Positions 16,781 through 26,812 are shown, counted from the stretch's first letter. The stretch: DNA of 64,000 nucleotides from Larkinella terrae (GCF_009668025.1 NZ_WJXZ01000004.1:496001-560000), one strand, 5' to 3'. Translations and numbers: made by a program. The notes: generated by a model not told the origin, from the sequence alone.

Positions 16781-18718
16781 ATGCAGACGGATTTACTGAT
16801 ATTATTGATTCCGCTGTTGCCTTTAATCGGATTCATTATTAACGGGATTGGTTTTCGGAAAGTACCCACCGGACTGGTCGGAATCATTGCTACGCTGGGG
16901 CCGCTGGCCGCTTTTGGCTGTGTGCTGCTCCTGTTCAGCGGTTTTAGTACCATTTCGGAATTAGGCAATTCTTCCCCGGTTCGAATGGTTTTGTTCGACT
17001 GGATTACGGTCGGCCACTTCAACATTCCCTTTTCGTTCCAGATCGACCAGCTGTCGCTGATTATGCTGCTGATTGTAACCGGTGTCGGATCGCTGATTCA
17101 CATCTATTCCATCGGCTACATGAAGCACGACGACGGCTACGGCAAATTCATGGCGTTCCTGAACCTGTTTTTGTTTTTCATGCTCCTGCTGGTCATGGGC
17201 TCGAACTACGTCATCATGTTCATTGGCTGGGAAGGCGTGGGGCTTTGTTCGTACCTGCTGATCGGTTTCTGGAATAAGAATACGAACTACAACAACGCAG
17301 CCCGGAAGGCTTTCGTCATGAACCGCATCGGGGACCTCGGTTTTCTGCTCGGTATTTTCATGATCATGGGCGCGTTTGGCTCCGTCGAATACCACGAAGT
17401 GTTCGAACAGGCCTCCGGTTTTCCGATCGGCGACCCCACGGTTGTCGCCATTACGATGCTGCTGTTCGTGGGTGCGATGGGAAAATCGGCGCAGATTCCG
17501 CTATATACCTGGCTTCCCGACGCAATGGCCGGCCCGACCCCGGTTTCGGCCCTGATCCACGCAGCGACGATGGTGACCGCCGGAATTTACATGGTCGTTC
17601 GCTCGAACGTTCTCTACACCCTGTCGCCGATTACGCTCGAAATCATCGGCGGAATTGCCATCGCCACGGCCTTGCTGGCCGCTTCGATTGGCCTGGTTCA
17701 AAACGATATCAAGAAAGTGCTGGCGTATTCGACGGTCAGTCAGCTCGGTTATATGTTCCTGGGATTGAGCGTAATGGGCTACACCTCCGGCATGTTCCAC
17801 GTCATGACCCACGCGTTCTTCAAAGCGCTGCTGTTCCTCGGCGCCGGTAGCGTGATCCACGCGATGGCCGATGAGCAGGACATCCGGAAAATGGGCGGTT
17901 TACGCAAATACCTGCCCATTACGTACTGGACGTTCCTGATTGCCACCATTGCCATTTCTGGTATTCCGCCCTTTGCCGGTTTCTTCTCGAAAGACGAAAT
18001 TCTGATGCACGTCTACGAGCACAACAAACTCCTCTGGGTGCTGGGCGTAATTGGCTCGGCGATGACCTCTTTCTACATGTTCCGGCTGCTGTTCCTGACC
18101 TTCTTCGGGCGGTTCCGGGGTACGGAGCACACGCGGGAACACCTGCACGAATCACCGGCCACCATGACGGTTCCGTTGCTGGTCCTGGCGGTTTTGTCGG
18201 TCATTGGCGGTTTCTTCAACGTGCCCGAAGCTCTGGGCGGCAGCGCGAATCTGGCCGAATTTCTGGACCCCATTTTTGAACTTTCCCGCAAAGTAAGCCC
18301 GCATTCGTTTGACGAAACCCTGCTGACGCACAGCGAGGAATTTATGCTGATGGGCATTTCATCGGGCGTTGCCATTGTGGCGATGATCGTTGCGTATGTC
18401 ATGTACATCCAGCGCGTTAACTTGCCGGAAGCGGATACGGTGGAACGACCGGTGGTGGAGAAAGTCCTGTACAACAAATATTACATCGACGAACTGTACG
18501 AAAACATCATTGTCAAACCAACCCGCGGGTTGTCCGATGCATTCTACAGTTTCGGCGAATTCATCATCGATGGCGTCGTGAACGGAACGGGCTGGGCGGT
18601 CAAACAAACGTCGGGGCAGTTGCGCCGGCTGCAGACCGGTTCGATCGGCTTTTACGTTTTCGCGATGGTCGCCAGCATTGCCGTCATCCTGTGGTTACGG
18701 TTTTTTATCCGGTTTTAG
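16781..18718 (+). CDS. nuoL: NADH-quinone oxidoreductase subunit L
   Basis: A 645-aa antiporter-like proton-pumping subunit of complex I in the inner membrane. It has many hydrophobic helices, the conserved WEGVGLCSYLLIGFW segment (about 149-163), the helix-5 to helix-8 region with KSAQIPLYTWLPDAMAGPTP carrying the key Lys, HAATMVTAGIYM, and a long C-terminal amphipathic helix leading to a final membrane helix. Length and order before nuoM are normal. Confidence 0.97.
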   Translation: MQTDLLILLIPLLPLIGFIINGIGFRKVPTGLVGIIATLGPLAAFGCVLLLFSGFSTISELGNSSPVRMVLFDWITVGHFNIPFSFQIDQLSLIMLLIVTGVGSLIHIYSIGYMKHDDGYGKFMAFLNLFLFFMLLLVMGSNYVIMFIGWEGVGLCSYLLIGFWNKNTNYNNAARKAFVMNRIGDLGFLLGIFMIMGAFGSVEYHEVFEQASGFPIGDPTVVAITMLLFVGAMGKSAQIPLYTWLPDAMAGPTPVSALIHAATMVTAGIYMVVRSNVLYTLSPITLEIIGGIAIATALLAASIGLVQNDIKKVLAYSTVSQLGYMFLGLSVMGYTSGMFHVMTHAFFKALLFLGAGSVIHAMADEQDIRKMGGLRKYLPITYWTFLIATIAISGIPPFAGFFSKDEILMHVYEHNKLLWVLGVIGSAMTSFYMFRLLFLTFFGRFRGTEHTREHLHESPATMTVPLLVLAVLSVIGGFFNVPEALGGSANLAEFLDPIFELSRKVSPHSFDETLLTHSEEFMLMGISSGVAIVAMIVAYVMYIQRVNLPEADTVERPVVEKVLYNKYYIDELYENIIVKPTRGLSDAFYSFGEFIIDGVVNGTGWAVKQTSGQLRRLQTGSIGFYVFAMVASIAVILWLRFFIRF

Positions 18719-18776
18719 TTTCTGGTCAATTGGCGACAGTTCAACAGTCACCCATCACTTTATCATAAAGTTGTAG

Positions 18777-20231
18777 ATGCTTACACTTTCTATTCTGCTC
18801 TTCCCGATTCTGGCGGCTCTGCTGGTGCTGGCTGTTGGGGGGAAACAGGCCAAACAACTCGCTTTCGTCGGCGCACTGGTCGAACTGGCGTTATCAGGCT
18901 ATGCTTTTCTGAACTTCGTTCCCGACGCAACCTCCCAATTCAGCTTCGATTATCCGTGGATTTTTGCGGGCAGTATTCGCTTCAGTGCCGGGATCGACGG
19001 CGTCAGTCTGCTGCTGGTTGTGCTGACCGGCCTGTTGACTCCGCTCATTATTCTCTCGGCTTTCCGCCATAATTACGAACGCCCGGCGGTTTTTTATTCG
19101 CTGATTCTGTTCATGCAAGCTGCCCTGATGGGCGTTTTCACCGCGCGGGATGCCTTTCTTTTCTACCTGTATTTCGAAGCCGCGCTGATTCCGATCTATT
19201 TTCTGGCCGCTTCCTGGGGGGGCGAAAACCGCATTGCCGTTACATTCAAGTTCTTCGCTTACACGATTTTCGGGAGTTTGTTCATGCTGGTGGCATTGGT
19301 CTATCTCTATTTCCAGACCTCGCCCGCAACCGGTATTCATTCGTCGGCCATCACCGATCTGTATAACCTGAAACTCAGCGCAACGGAACAGACCTGGATT
19401 TTCTGGGCCTTTTTCATTGCCTTTGCCATCAAAATGCCGGTTTTCCCCTTCCATACCTGGCAACCCGACACCTACGTGGAATCGCCGACTCCGGCGACCA
19501 TGTTGCTGGCCGGAATTATGCTGAAAATGGGGGTTTACGGCGTTATTCGCCTACTGCTGCCCATCGTTCCCGAAGGCGTTGGGATGTGGGGCACCACTGC
19601 CATTGTGCTTTCGGTCATCGGTATTGTGTACGGCGCGCTCATCGCCATTCGCCAGCGCGACATCAAGCGACTGATTGCGTATTCGTCATTCTCGCACGTT
19701 GGCCTGATGGCGGCCGGGGTTTTTTCGCAAACGTCGTACGGTATTCAGGGCGCGCTGGTGCAGATGCTGGCCCACGGCATCAACGTCGTCGGAATGTTTT
19801 TCGTGGCCGACATTATTGCGTCCCGCACCAACACCCGGCTGCTCGACCAGATGGGCGGTATTACCCGCTACACGCCGAAGCTGACGGTTTTTTTCATGAT
19901 TCTGCTGCTCGGAAGCGTGGCACTGCCGCTGACCAACGGTTTTGTCGGCGAGTTTTTACTGCTGGCGGGCGTGTTCGAATACAACAACGTACTGGGTGGC
20001 GTGGCCGGTCTGACGATTATTTTCGGAGCGGTTTACATGCTGCGGTTATTCCAGAAAGCGATGTTTGGCAAAACCACCGATTTGACGACCGGTTTTAACG
20101 ACGTTTCCGGAACCGAAAGCTGGGTGTTTATTCCGCTTTGTTTCATGGTTTTCTGGATTGGACTTGTACCCAACTCATTTTTGAAACTGACCGAACCGGC
20201 AGTTACGAACCTATTACAGTTTATAAAATAG
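18777..20231 (+). CDS. nuoM: NADH-quinone oxidoreductase subunit M
   Basis: A 484-aa antiporter-like subunit of complex I. Visible signatures are YFEAALIPIYFL with the transmembrane Glu (about 135), FFIAFAIKMPVFPFHTWQPD with the buried Lys, SPTPATMLLAGIMLKMG and RLIAYSSFSHVGL. It is full length and 58 bp from nuoL, so almost certainly co-transcribed. Confidence 0.97.
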   Translation: MLTLSILLFPILAALLVLAVGGKQAKQLAFVGALVELALSGYAFLNFVPDATSQFSFDYPWIFAGSIRFSAGIDGVSLLLVVLTGLLTPLIILSAFRHNYERPAVFYSLILFMQAALMGVFTARDAFLFYLYFEAALIPIYFLAASWGGENRIAVTFKFFAYTIFGSLFMLVALVYLYFQTSPATGIHSSAITDLYNLKLSATEQTWIFWAFFIAFAIKMPVFPFHTWQPDTYVESPTPATMLLAGIMLKMGVYGVIRLLLPIVPEGVGMWGTTAIVLSVIGIVYGALIAIRQRDIKRLIAYSSFSHVGLMAAGVFSQTSYGIQGALVQMLAHGINVVGMFFVADIIASRTNTRLLDQMGGITRYTPKLTVFFMILLLGSVALPLTNGFVGEFLLLAGVFEYNNVLGGVAGLTIIFGAVYMLRLFQKAMFGKTTDLTTGFNDVSGTESWVFIPLCFMVFWIGLVPNSFLKLTEPAVTNLLQFIK

Positions 20232-20313
20232 TTTGAAGTTTAGGGTTTAGCGTTTATCAATTCCATATAAGTAGACGTCAGCCTTAAATCGGATACCTCA
20301 AACGACACAAAAT

Positions 20314-21705
20314 ATGCTTTCGATTGTACTCCTGTCTGTCTTTGGAATCGTGCTCCTGTATTTGGGCTTTCTGAAGTCCCGGGCGGTTCTGTTACCGGCT
20401 ACGTTATTGTTCATCCTGCTTGCGCTGGGAGCCGGTTTTCTGGAGTGGAATAAATCATATCTTTATTTCGGTGACATGCTGCTGATCAGCAACGTCGCCA
20501 TTTTATTCACGAGCATCGTACTGGTTTCGGCCTTTATGGTGGTGTCGCTTTCCGGCGATTTTCTGGACGACGAAGCCGCGCAACCGGCTGAATATTATGC
20601 CATTCTGTTGTTTTCGATCGTGGGAGCCATCATGATGATTTCCTACGAAAACCTGATTATGCTTTTTGTCGGCGTCGAAATTCTGTCGGTTTCTATGTAC
20701 ATCCTGACCGGTAGCGACAAGCGGAATCTGCGTTCCAACGAAGCCGCTCTGAAATACTTCCTGATGGGCGCTTTTGCCACGGGCATCATGTTGTTTGGCA
20801 TGGCGTTGCTGTACGGTGCCGCCGGTTCGTTCACACTGACCGACATTAAAGGATACATTGCCCTGTCGCACGGTCGTCCGTCGCTGTTGCTTTATCTGGG
20901 CGTTTTGATGGTGTTGATCGGAATGCTGTTCAAAGTATCGGCGGCTCCGTTCCACTTCTGGACGCCCGACGTTTACGAAGGCGCACCGACCTTGTTTACG
21001 GCTTTTATGTCGACGGTGGTCAAAACCGCCGGTTTTGCGGCCCTGCTGCAATTGCTGTCGGTTGCGTTCAGCGCCATTTACGGTTTCTGGTGGATTACGC
21101 TGGCGGTGATTACGGGCCTGACGTTGCTGGTTGGCAACCTGACGGCGGCCTATCAGGACAGTTTTAAACGAATGATGGCCTATTCGAGCATTTCCCACGC
21201 CGGATATTTGCTGGTCGGTCTGGCCGCACTGGGGCAACAGTCGAAACAGGCACTGGTTTTTTATTCGCTGGCTTACTCCGTGGCTACGATTGCTGCGTTC
21301 GGGATTCTGCTGGTGGTGTCCAAACAACGCACCGCCGACGGCCGGCCCGACGACACCTACACGGCTTTTAACGGATTATCCCGGCAGAATCCGTTACTTG
21401 CGTTCATTCTTGCCGTCTCAATGTTGTCACTGGCCGGTATTCCGCTGACGGCCGGATTCTGGGGCAAATTCATGATCTTCTCGGCGGCTGTCGACAAGGG
21501 CATGGTCTGGATTCTGGTGCTGGCGGTTTTGATGTCGGCCGTTGGTATCTATTATTACTTCCGGGTGGTCATTGCCATGTATTTCCGGGAAGGTTCATCC
21601 ACCCAAATTCAGGTAGCGCCGTTTTACCGGTTTGTATTGATCGCGGCAACTGTGCTCACCATTGTTCTTGGACTGATTCCGGGTTTATTTCAGAATTTGA
21701 TTTAG
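20314..21705 (+). CDS. nuoN: NADH-quinone oxidoreductase subunit N
   Basis: A 463-aa antiporter-like complex I subunit. It shows FVGVEILSVSMYILTG with the conserved Glu (about 117), LMGAFATGIMLFG, FKVSAAPFHFWTPDVYEGAPT with the central Lys, and FKRMMAYSSISHAGYLLVG. It closes the nuoKLMN group, 82 bp after nuoM. The nuoA-J genes are not in this window. Confidence 0.96.
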   Translation: MLSIVLLSVFGIVLLYLGFLKSRAVLLPATLLFILLALGAGFLEWNKSYLYFGDMLLISNVAILFTSIVLVSAFMVVSLSGDFLDDEAAQPAEYYAILLFSIVGAIMMISYENLIMLFVGVEILSVSMYILTGSDKRNLRSNEAALKYFLMGAFATGIMLFGMALLYGAAGSFTLTDIKGYIALSHGRPSLLLYLGVLMVLIGMLFKVSAAPFHFWTPDVYEGAPTLFTAFMSTVVKTAGFAALLQLLSVAFSAIYGFWWITLAVITGLTLLVGNLTAAYQDSFKRMMAYSSISHAGYLLVGLAALGQQSKQALVFYSLAYSVATIAAFGILLVVSKQRTADGRPDDTYTAFNGLSRQNPLLAFILAVSMLSLAGIPLTAGFWGKFMIFSAAVDKGMVWILVLAVLMSAVGIYYYFRVVIAMYFREGSSTQIQVAPFYRFVLIAATVLTIVLGLIPGLFQNLI

Positions 21706-21772
21706 TAATTAGGGAACCGTTGCCTCATAAACATCTCACTGATAAGGGTGTAACAGGAGCAGTTCTTTACCT

Positions 21773-22297
21773 TTGAATTCTCAGGCAACCCAAATCCCGC
21801 ACCAGGTGATCAGTGTGAATAGCAGCGAACCTAAAACTATAGAAGTAAAAAAGAAAAGCTTTTTTACCTTCTTTTTAACTGCGCTTTTAGGAGCAACGGT
21901 CAATTTCATTTCGCAGATTTTTTATCGAAAGGCGTTCAATTTTGACACCAGTGTGCTGCTGGGTTACCTGACGGCTACCGTTGTCAGCTTCATTCCGACC
22001 AAGAACTACGCCTTCTCGGCCAAAGAAACGGGAAATACCGGCCGCGAAGCGGTTAAGTTTCTGGTGATTGCCCTGATTGCGTGGGGTGTGCAGGTCGGGA
22101 CGGCGGTCGCGACGCTGGAATGGGTGGCCAACCCCTATTTCCCGTCCGTATCCTTATTCTGGCGCGAAAAAACGTCGCACGTCGTCGGGATGGGCTTTAG
22201 TTTTCTGGCGAATTATTTTGGCCATAAACTGCTGACCTTTCGCAGCACCGGCATGTACGACAAATTCACGGGCCGATCCGGCCGTGGTACTGAATAA
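21773..22297 (+). CDS. GtrA-like membrane protein
   Basis: Up to 174 aa, with four hydrophobic helices and the closing motif NYFGHKLLTFRST, which resembles the GtrA family (small membrane proteins linked to lipid-linked sugar translocation). The frame has no ATG at its start: it can begin at TTG 21773 or at GTG 21806 or 21815. A TACCTTTG word at 21768-21775 overlaps the TTG; if that is a promoter, the GTG starts are the real ones. The first 30 residues are polar and not needed by the family. No glycosyltransferase lies next to it, so its role is open. Confidence 0.78.
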   Translation: MNSQATQIPHQVISVNSSEPKTIEVKKKSFFTFFLTALLGATVNFISQIFYRKAFNFDTSVLLGYLTATVVSFIPTKNYAFSAKETGNTGREAVKFLVIALIAWGVQVGTAVATLEWVANPYFPSVSLFWREKTSHVVGMGFSFLANYFGHKLLTFRSTGMYDKFTGRSGRGTE

Positions 22298-22363
22298 ATA
22301 CCATACGCAATGTGATATTTAAAAGCCTTTACTATATTTTATTCGTTGAAAGGCAGGATGTTA

Positions 22364-22392
22364 TTGTATTTTTTGATTTTATGTTAAATTTG
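22364..22392 (+). promoter_or_regulatory. Promoter of the small lipoprotein gene (TTG-N18-TAAATTTG)
   Basis: TTG at 22364-22366 and TAAATTTG at 22385-22392 with an 18-nt spacer match the Bacteroidota vegetative promoter well. The start codon is 30 nt downstream of the -7 word. Confidence 0.65.
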
Positions 22393-22422
22393 CGGCTCAA
22401 ACCTTAAACGCCCCGAGACGAA

Positions 22423-22614
22423 ATGAAAAAAGTATTAGCACTTCTGTTCGTTGGTAGCATGTTAACTTTTGCTGCCTGCCAAAGCAAACCTAAAACAGAA
22501 GAAACGACTTCAACAGACAGCACGGCTACGATGACGTCTGACAGCAGCACTATGTCAACCGACAGCGCAACGGCTGCTCCGGCTGATAGCGCAGCTGCCG
22601 ACACGACGAAGTAA
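22423..22614 (+). CDS. Small Ser/Thr/Asp-rich lipoprotein
   Basis: A 63-aa protein beginning MKKVLALLFVGSMLTFAAC, a lipoprotein signal with a lipobox Cys at residue 19. The mature 44 residues are almost entirely Ser, Thr, Ala and Asp, hence disordered and acidic. Such short lipoproteins are frequent in Cytophagales and have no known function. It has its own promoter and terminator, so it is a single-gene unit and probably well expressed. Confidence 0.85.
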   Translation: MKKVLALLFVGSMLTFAACQSKPKTEETTSTDSTATMTSDSSTMSTDSATAAPADSAAADTTK

Positions 22615-22640
22615 TCAGAACATCTGAAACGAACTGACGG

Positions 22641-22672
22641 AAAAAGCCTTATCTTTATGATAGGGCTTTTTT
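22641..22672 (+). terminator. Intrinsic terminator of the small lipoprotein gene
   Basis: Stem AAAAAGCCTTATC at 22641-22653 pairs with 22659-22671 (one G-U), with a 5-nt loop, ending in a run of six T. This is a strong classical terminator. The SprT-like gene starts 9 nt after it. Confidence 0.85.
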
Positions 22673-22680
22673 GTTTGTGT

Positions 22681-23292
22681 ATGGTGAGAATCGACATTCT
22701 GCGAATTTTTGAAAAACACCTCCCTGGCGATGCCGTTTCGTATTGTTACGATTTGTGGAAAACCTATCAGTTTGTGTTTATTGCGGCAACCCCCCGGCGC
22801 ACCAAGCTAGGCGATTTTCGGGTCGAACGGGGAACCGATTTTACCATCACGGTTAATAATGACCTGAATCCGCACGCTTTCCTGATTACCTATCTGCACG
22901 AAGTAGCGCATTTGCTGGTCTTTCAGCGGTATCGAAGGATCGGGCGGCCGCACGGCCCGGCCTGGAAAAAGATGTTTCGGGACGTAATGCAGCCCGTGTT
23001 GCACGAAGCGGTTTTTCCGATTTCCGTATTAACTCCCCTGAAAAATTACCTCAGTAACCCTGCCGCATCGACCGGGGCGCATCCCGCGCTCACCCGCGCC
23101 CTGCGCCAACTGGATATAAAACCCGACGGACAGCAATTGCTGGTTGAAATGCCGGAGGGCGAAACATTCCGTTTTTTGCAGAAAGAATACATTCGGGGTA
23201 TGAAACGACGGACCCGCGTCGTTTGTACGGAGAAGACTACAGGTTTGAAAGTGTCGATTTGGGCGCATGTTTGGGTGGAAAAAACGGAATAG
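22681..23292 (+). CDS. SprT-like zinc metallopeptidase-domain protein
   Basis: A 203-aa SprT-like protein. The zinc motif HEVAHL is at about residues 76-81 with a further His in RPHGPAWKKMF, as in the SprT/Spartan zincin-like fold. The C-terminal half has KEYIRGMKRRTRVVC and a single Cys rather than a full zinc ribbon. I preferred ATG 22681 to an upstream in-frame ATG at 22657, because the latter lies inside the terminator stem. Its own promoter is not evident. The 3' end overlaps porU by 26 nt, so the two may be translated together. Confidence 0.82.
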   Translation: MVRIDILRIFEKHLPGDAVSYCYDLWKTYQFVFIAATPRRTKLGDFRVERGTDFTITVNNDLNPHAFLITYLHEVAHLLVFQRYRRIGRPHGPAWKKMFRDVMQPVLHEAVFPISVLTPLKNYLSNPAASTGAHPALTRALRQLDIKPDGQQLLVEMPEGETFRFLQKEYIRGMKRRTRVVCTEKTTGLKVSIWAHVWVEKTE

Positions 23293-26200
23293 CTACGGTT
23301 TTGTGATTTGGCTGACCATGATTGCATGGGGGCTGGTCGCCCGGGCGCAACCCTTACCATCGGTATTGGCGGAAGGGCCGTGGCTTAAAATCGGAATTAC
23401 CAAAACGGGCGTTTATAAACTCGATGCGGCTTTTTTAACCAAAGCGGGTGTTGGCGTTTCGGCCCTCGATCCGCGCACCATCCGGCTTTTTGGTAACGGC
23501 GGGGCCGCACTGCCGCAAGCCAATAGCAAAGCCCGCGCCCGTGATCTGACCGAGAATGCGATCTGGGTGAACGGCGAAACCGATGGCCGTTTCAACGCGG
23601 GTGATGCCGTATATTTTTTTGCCGAAAGCCCGCACCCCATTGCCTACGATTCGACCGCGAAACGGTTCTCGCACCAGATCAATCCCTATACCGATACGAC
23701 GTATTATTTTCTGACCTACGGCCAGAAAACCGGGAAACGCATTGCCGCTCAGCCCACCCTTCCGCAGTCGGGAACCGTCATTACCGAGTACACCGATTAT
23801 GCATTTTATAAACCGACGGGCGAAATAATCAACCAGGTTCGGTCGGGACGCGAGTGGCTGGAATACCTCGGAATCGGAACGACGAAAACCGTTTCTTTCA
23901 ATCTGCCGGGAATGATTTCGGATTCAACGGCTCTCGTTACGTCGGAAGTCGTCGGATACGCGCTGGTTAATACCCAGTTTCAGCTAAAATGGGGGGCACA
24001 GGCTGTTGGTACACAGGATATTGAGGCAGTGACTAATTATATATACGCCCAGAAAGGTCGCCAAAACCGCCAAACGTTCAGACTAAAACCCGCTTCGCTG
24101 GAAAGCCCCGTTCGGCTGGCGCTGTCGTACGACAAAACCGGACAAGGTTATTTGCAATCACTGGCAATCCAGGCCCGGCGCGCCCTCCGTCGGTACGACG
24201 AACCGTTCCTGTTCCGATCTCCGGAATCGGTTCGGTATCCTACGGTCCGCTACGTCATTCAGCAAGCCACCGCTACCATGCAGGTTTGGGACGTTACGAA
24301 CCGCCAGACACCGGTTTTGATGCCCGTAACGGTGAATGAAAAGCAGGAGGGAAGTCTGACCGCTGCAGGAAACCGGTTGCGCGAATACCTGGTTTTTTCG
24401 CCGGAACAGGCCCTTACGCCCGAAACCGCTACAACCGTTAGCAACCAGAACCTACAAAGCAAGGCGACGCCGGACTTGCTGATCGTTACGTCGGCAAGCT
24501 GGCGAACGCAGGCCGAACGACTGGCCGATTTTCGTCGGAAAAATGACAAACTGGAGGTGCTGGTCGTGAATTCGGCGGAGGTTTTCAACGAGTTTGCCTC
24601 GGGTCAGCCCGACCCGACGGCGATCCGGGATCTGGCTCGATCATTGAATAATCAGACGCCCGGTAAACTAAAATACCTCCTGCTTTTCGGGGATGCCACG
24701 TACGACTACAAGAATTATACGAAATTACTGACCCCGGCTCAACTGGCGGCAACCCTGCCGACGTACGAAAGCCGGGAGTCGCTGCACCCGGTTTTGAGCT
24801 ACGGTTCAGACGATTACTTTGGTTTTCTGGAAACCGCCGAGGGCGAATGGATCGAAGACTATTCGGGCGATCATACGCTCGACATTGGCGTGGGCCGCTT
24901 GCCCGTCAAATCAGCCGAAGAGGCCCGGCTGGTGGTCGATAAGCTGATCCGGTATGCAGCAATCGGGAAATTGCCGGGCGACTGGCAGACGAAAATCTCA
25001 TTCGTTGCCGACGACGGCGATGAGGATTTTCCCAATATTCACCAAACCGATGCCGACCGGCTGGCTCAGAAAATATCGACTTTACAACCCCAGTTTCGGA
25101 TCGAAAAGTTGTATCTGGATAGTTTCGCGCAGGAATCAAGCCCCGGCGGGCAGAAAGCTCCGGCGGTGAATCGGGCCATTACGAAGGCGCTGAACGACGG
25201 CCGGTTGATCGTCAACTACACCGGCCACGGCGGGGAGTCGGGCTGGGCGGAAGAGCAGGTCGTTACCTTGCAGGATATTCTGGGCTGGACCAATCAGCGG
25301 TTGCCGATCTTTGTGACGGCTACCTGCCAGTTTGGCCGGTACGACGATCCGGCGCAGACTTCGGGGGCTGAACTGGCGTTGTTGAATCCGCAGGGGGGGA
25401 GCGTTGCCCTGCTGACGACGGCCCGGCCGGTTTATTCCAGCACGAATTACCTCCTGAACAACGCTTTTTACGATGCGCTGGCTCAAAACACTGCTCAGAG
25501 TGTTCCCCGATTGGGCGAGTTGATCCGGCTTACTAAAAATGGTAGCCTCAGCGGGAACCTGAACCGCAACTTTACGCTGCTGGGCGATCCGTCCATGCAA
25601 TTAGCCTATCCGTCCGCCAAAGCCGCCCTGACCCGCATCAATGGAAAAAACATCGGCCCGAAAGCGGATACGTTACAGGCGCTCGAAACCGTCCGGTTGG
25701 AAGGCGAAATTCAGCAGGGAGAACGACTGATGAGTCAATTTAACGGAACGGTAAAAGTAACGCTGTTTGATAAAGCTGATACGTTAGTCACCAATGGAAC
25801 GGAATTTAGTCCGCCGATGCGCTACGCCGAATACCGTAGTCCGTTGTATACGGGCCAGGTCCGGGTGCAGAACGGCAAGTTCGTTTGCCAGTTTGTGATG
25901 CCCAAAGATCTGGATTACCGCATGGGGTTGGGGAAAGTATTTTTGTACGCCATTCAGTCGGATAGTTTGACAGAAGCCGCCGGAAGTTACGATAATTTAT
26001 TAATCGGTAACAGTGTGCCCAATTCGGGCACTGACACGAAACCGCCCACAATCCGGCTGTACATCAATGACACCACTTTCGTGGATGGCGGCACCATTGT
26101 CGGGCCAGGTGCAAGCCTGATTGCGAAGCTAAGTGACGAAAATGGCATTAATATTGCCCGTAACGGTATTGGTCACGAACTGACGCTCCAGTTAAACAAC

Positions 26201-26695
26201 GAGCCGCCGGTGGTGGTGAATGATTATTTTATGGCTGAACTCGACGACTTCCGGAGGGGGACGGTTCGGTACGACTGGAAAAATTTAGCACCGGGTGCGT
26301 ATATAGTGAAGGTAAAAGCCTGGGATGTTTACAATAATCCATCCGAAACAACGTTGAAATTTGTAGTTTCCGAACAACCGGCTCTGGCAATTGGGTCGGT
26401 TAGTGTGATACCCAACCCATTTCAGGAACAGACAACCTTCGGGATTCAGCATAACCGCCCGGGCGACGAGTTAGAAACAACGCTTCTGATCGCGGATGTG
26501 AGTGGCCGGACTGTCAACGAACGAGTCTATCAGTGTTCTAACTGCAATACCTCAATTACCGGGCTAAGCTGGAACGGAACCATGTCTGGCGGAGCAGCGG
26601 TGATTCGCGGTTTGTATGTCTACCGAATCCTTTTGCGTTCAAAGTCGGATGGCTCGGTGGCAATGCATTCAGGCAAGTTGCTCTACGTTAGGTAG
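23267..26695 (+). CDS. porU: Type IX secretion system sortase PorU (C25 peptidase family)
   Basis: A 1142-aa outer-surface cysteine peptidase of the gingipain-like C25 family, which removes C-terminal sorting domains from T9SS cargo and links the cargo to lipopolysaccharide. The signal peptide ends near ARAQ. The C25 domain holds the catalytic His in NYTGHGGESGW (H654) and Cys in TATCQFGRYDDP (C687). The typical TLLGDPSMQLAYP follows. The C-terminal 100 residues, from VIPNPFQEQTTFGIQHN, are the conserved PorU tail with a beta-sandwich that resembles a sorting domain. It is followed by porV, its usual partner. Confidence 0.92.
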   Translation: MFGWKKRNSYGFVIWLTMIAWGLVARAQPLPSVLAEGPWLKIGITKTGVYKLDAAFLTKAGVGVSALDPRTIRLFGNGGAALPQANSKARARDLTENAIWVNGETDGRFNAGDAVYFFAESPHPIAYDSTAKRFSHQINPYTDTTYYFLTYGQKTGKRIAAQPTLPQSGTVITEYTDYAFYKPTGEIINQVRSGREWLEYLGIGTTKTVSFNLPGMISDSTALVTSEVVGYALVNTQFQLKWGAQAVGTQDIEAVTNYIYAQKGRQNRQTFRLKPASLESPVRLALSYDKTGQGYLQSLAIQARRALRRYDEPFLFRSPESVRYPTVRYVIQQATATMQVWDVTNRQTPVLMPVTVNEKQEGSLTAAGNRLREYLVFSPEQALTPETATTVSNQNLQSKATPDLLIVTSASWRTQAERLADFRRKNDKLEVLVVNSAEVFNEFASGQPDPTAIRDLARSLNNQTPGKLKYLLLFGDATYDYKNYTKLLTPAQLAATLPTYESRESLHPVLSYGSDDYFGFLETAEGEWIEDYSGDHTLDIGVGRLPVKSAEEARLVVDKLIRYAAIGKLPGDWQTKISFVADDGDEDFPNIHQTDADRLAQKISTLQPQFRIEKLYLDSFAQESSPGGQKAPAVNRAITKALNDGRLIVNYTGHGGESGWAEEQVVTLQDILGWTNQRLPIFVTATCQFGRYDDPAQTSGAELALLNPQGGSVALLTTARPVYSSTNYLLNNAFYDALAQNTAQSVPRLGELIRLTKNGSLSGNLNRNFTLLGDPSMQLAYPSAKAALTRINGKNIGPKADTLQALETVRLEGEIQQGERLMSQFNGTVKVTLFDKADTLVTNGTEFSPPMRYAEYRSPLYTGQVRVQNGKFVCQFVMPKDLDYRMGLGKVFLYAIQSDSLTEAAGSYDNLLIGNSVPNSGTDTKPPTIRLYINDTTFVDGGTIVGPGASLIAKLSDENGINIARNGIGHELTLQLNNEPPVVVNDYFMAELDDFRRGTVRYDWKNLAPGAYIVKVKAWDVYNNPSETTLKFVVSEQPALAIGSVSVIPNPFQEQTTFGIQHNRPGDELETTLLIADVSGRTVNERVYQCSNCNTSITGLSWNGTMSGGAAVIRGLYVYRILLRSKSDGSVAMHSGKLLYVR

Positions 26696-26744
26696 TTATA
26701 AAAATATATTCCTGGTCATCTTTTATATTCAATCGTAATAATCG

Positions 26745-26752
26745 TACATTTG
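26745..26752 (+). promoter_or_regulatory. -7 promoter word (TACATTTG) before porV
   Basis: TACATTTG matches TAnnTTTG, 60 nt before the porV start. There is no clear -33 TTG. It would allow porV expression independent of porU. Confidence 0.4.
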
Positions 26753-26812
26753 GCGTTCTTACCAGTGGTTACCCAACGAACGCGCTAATTCGTGAGTTAA
26801 TTAACCTCTTCT

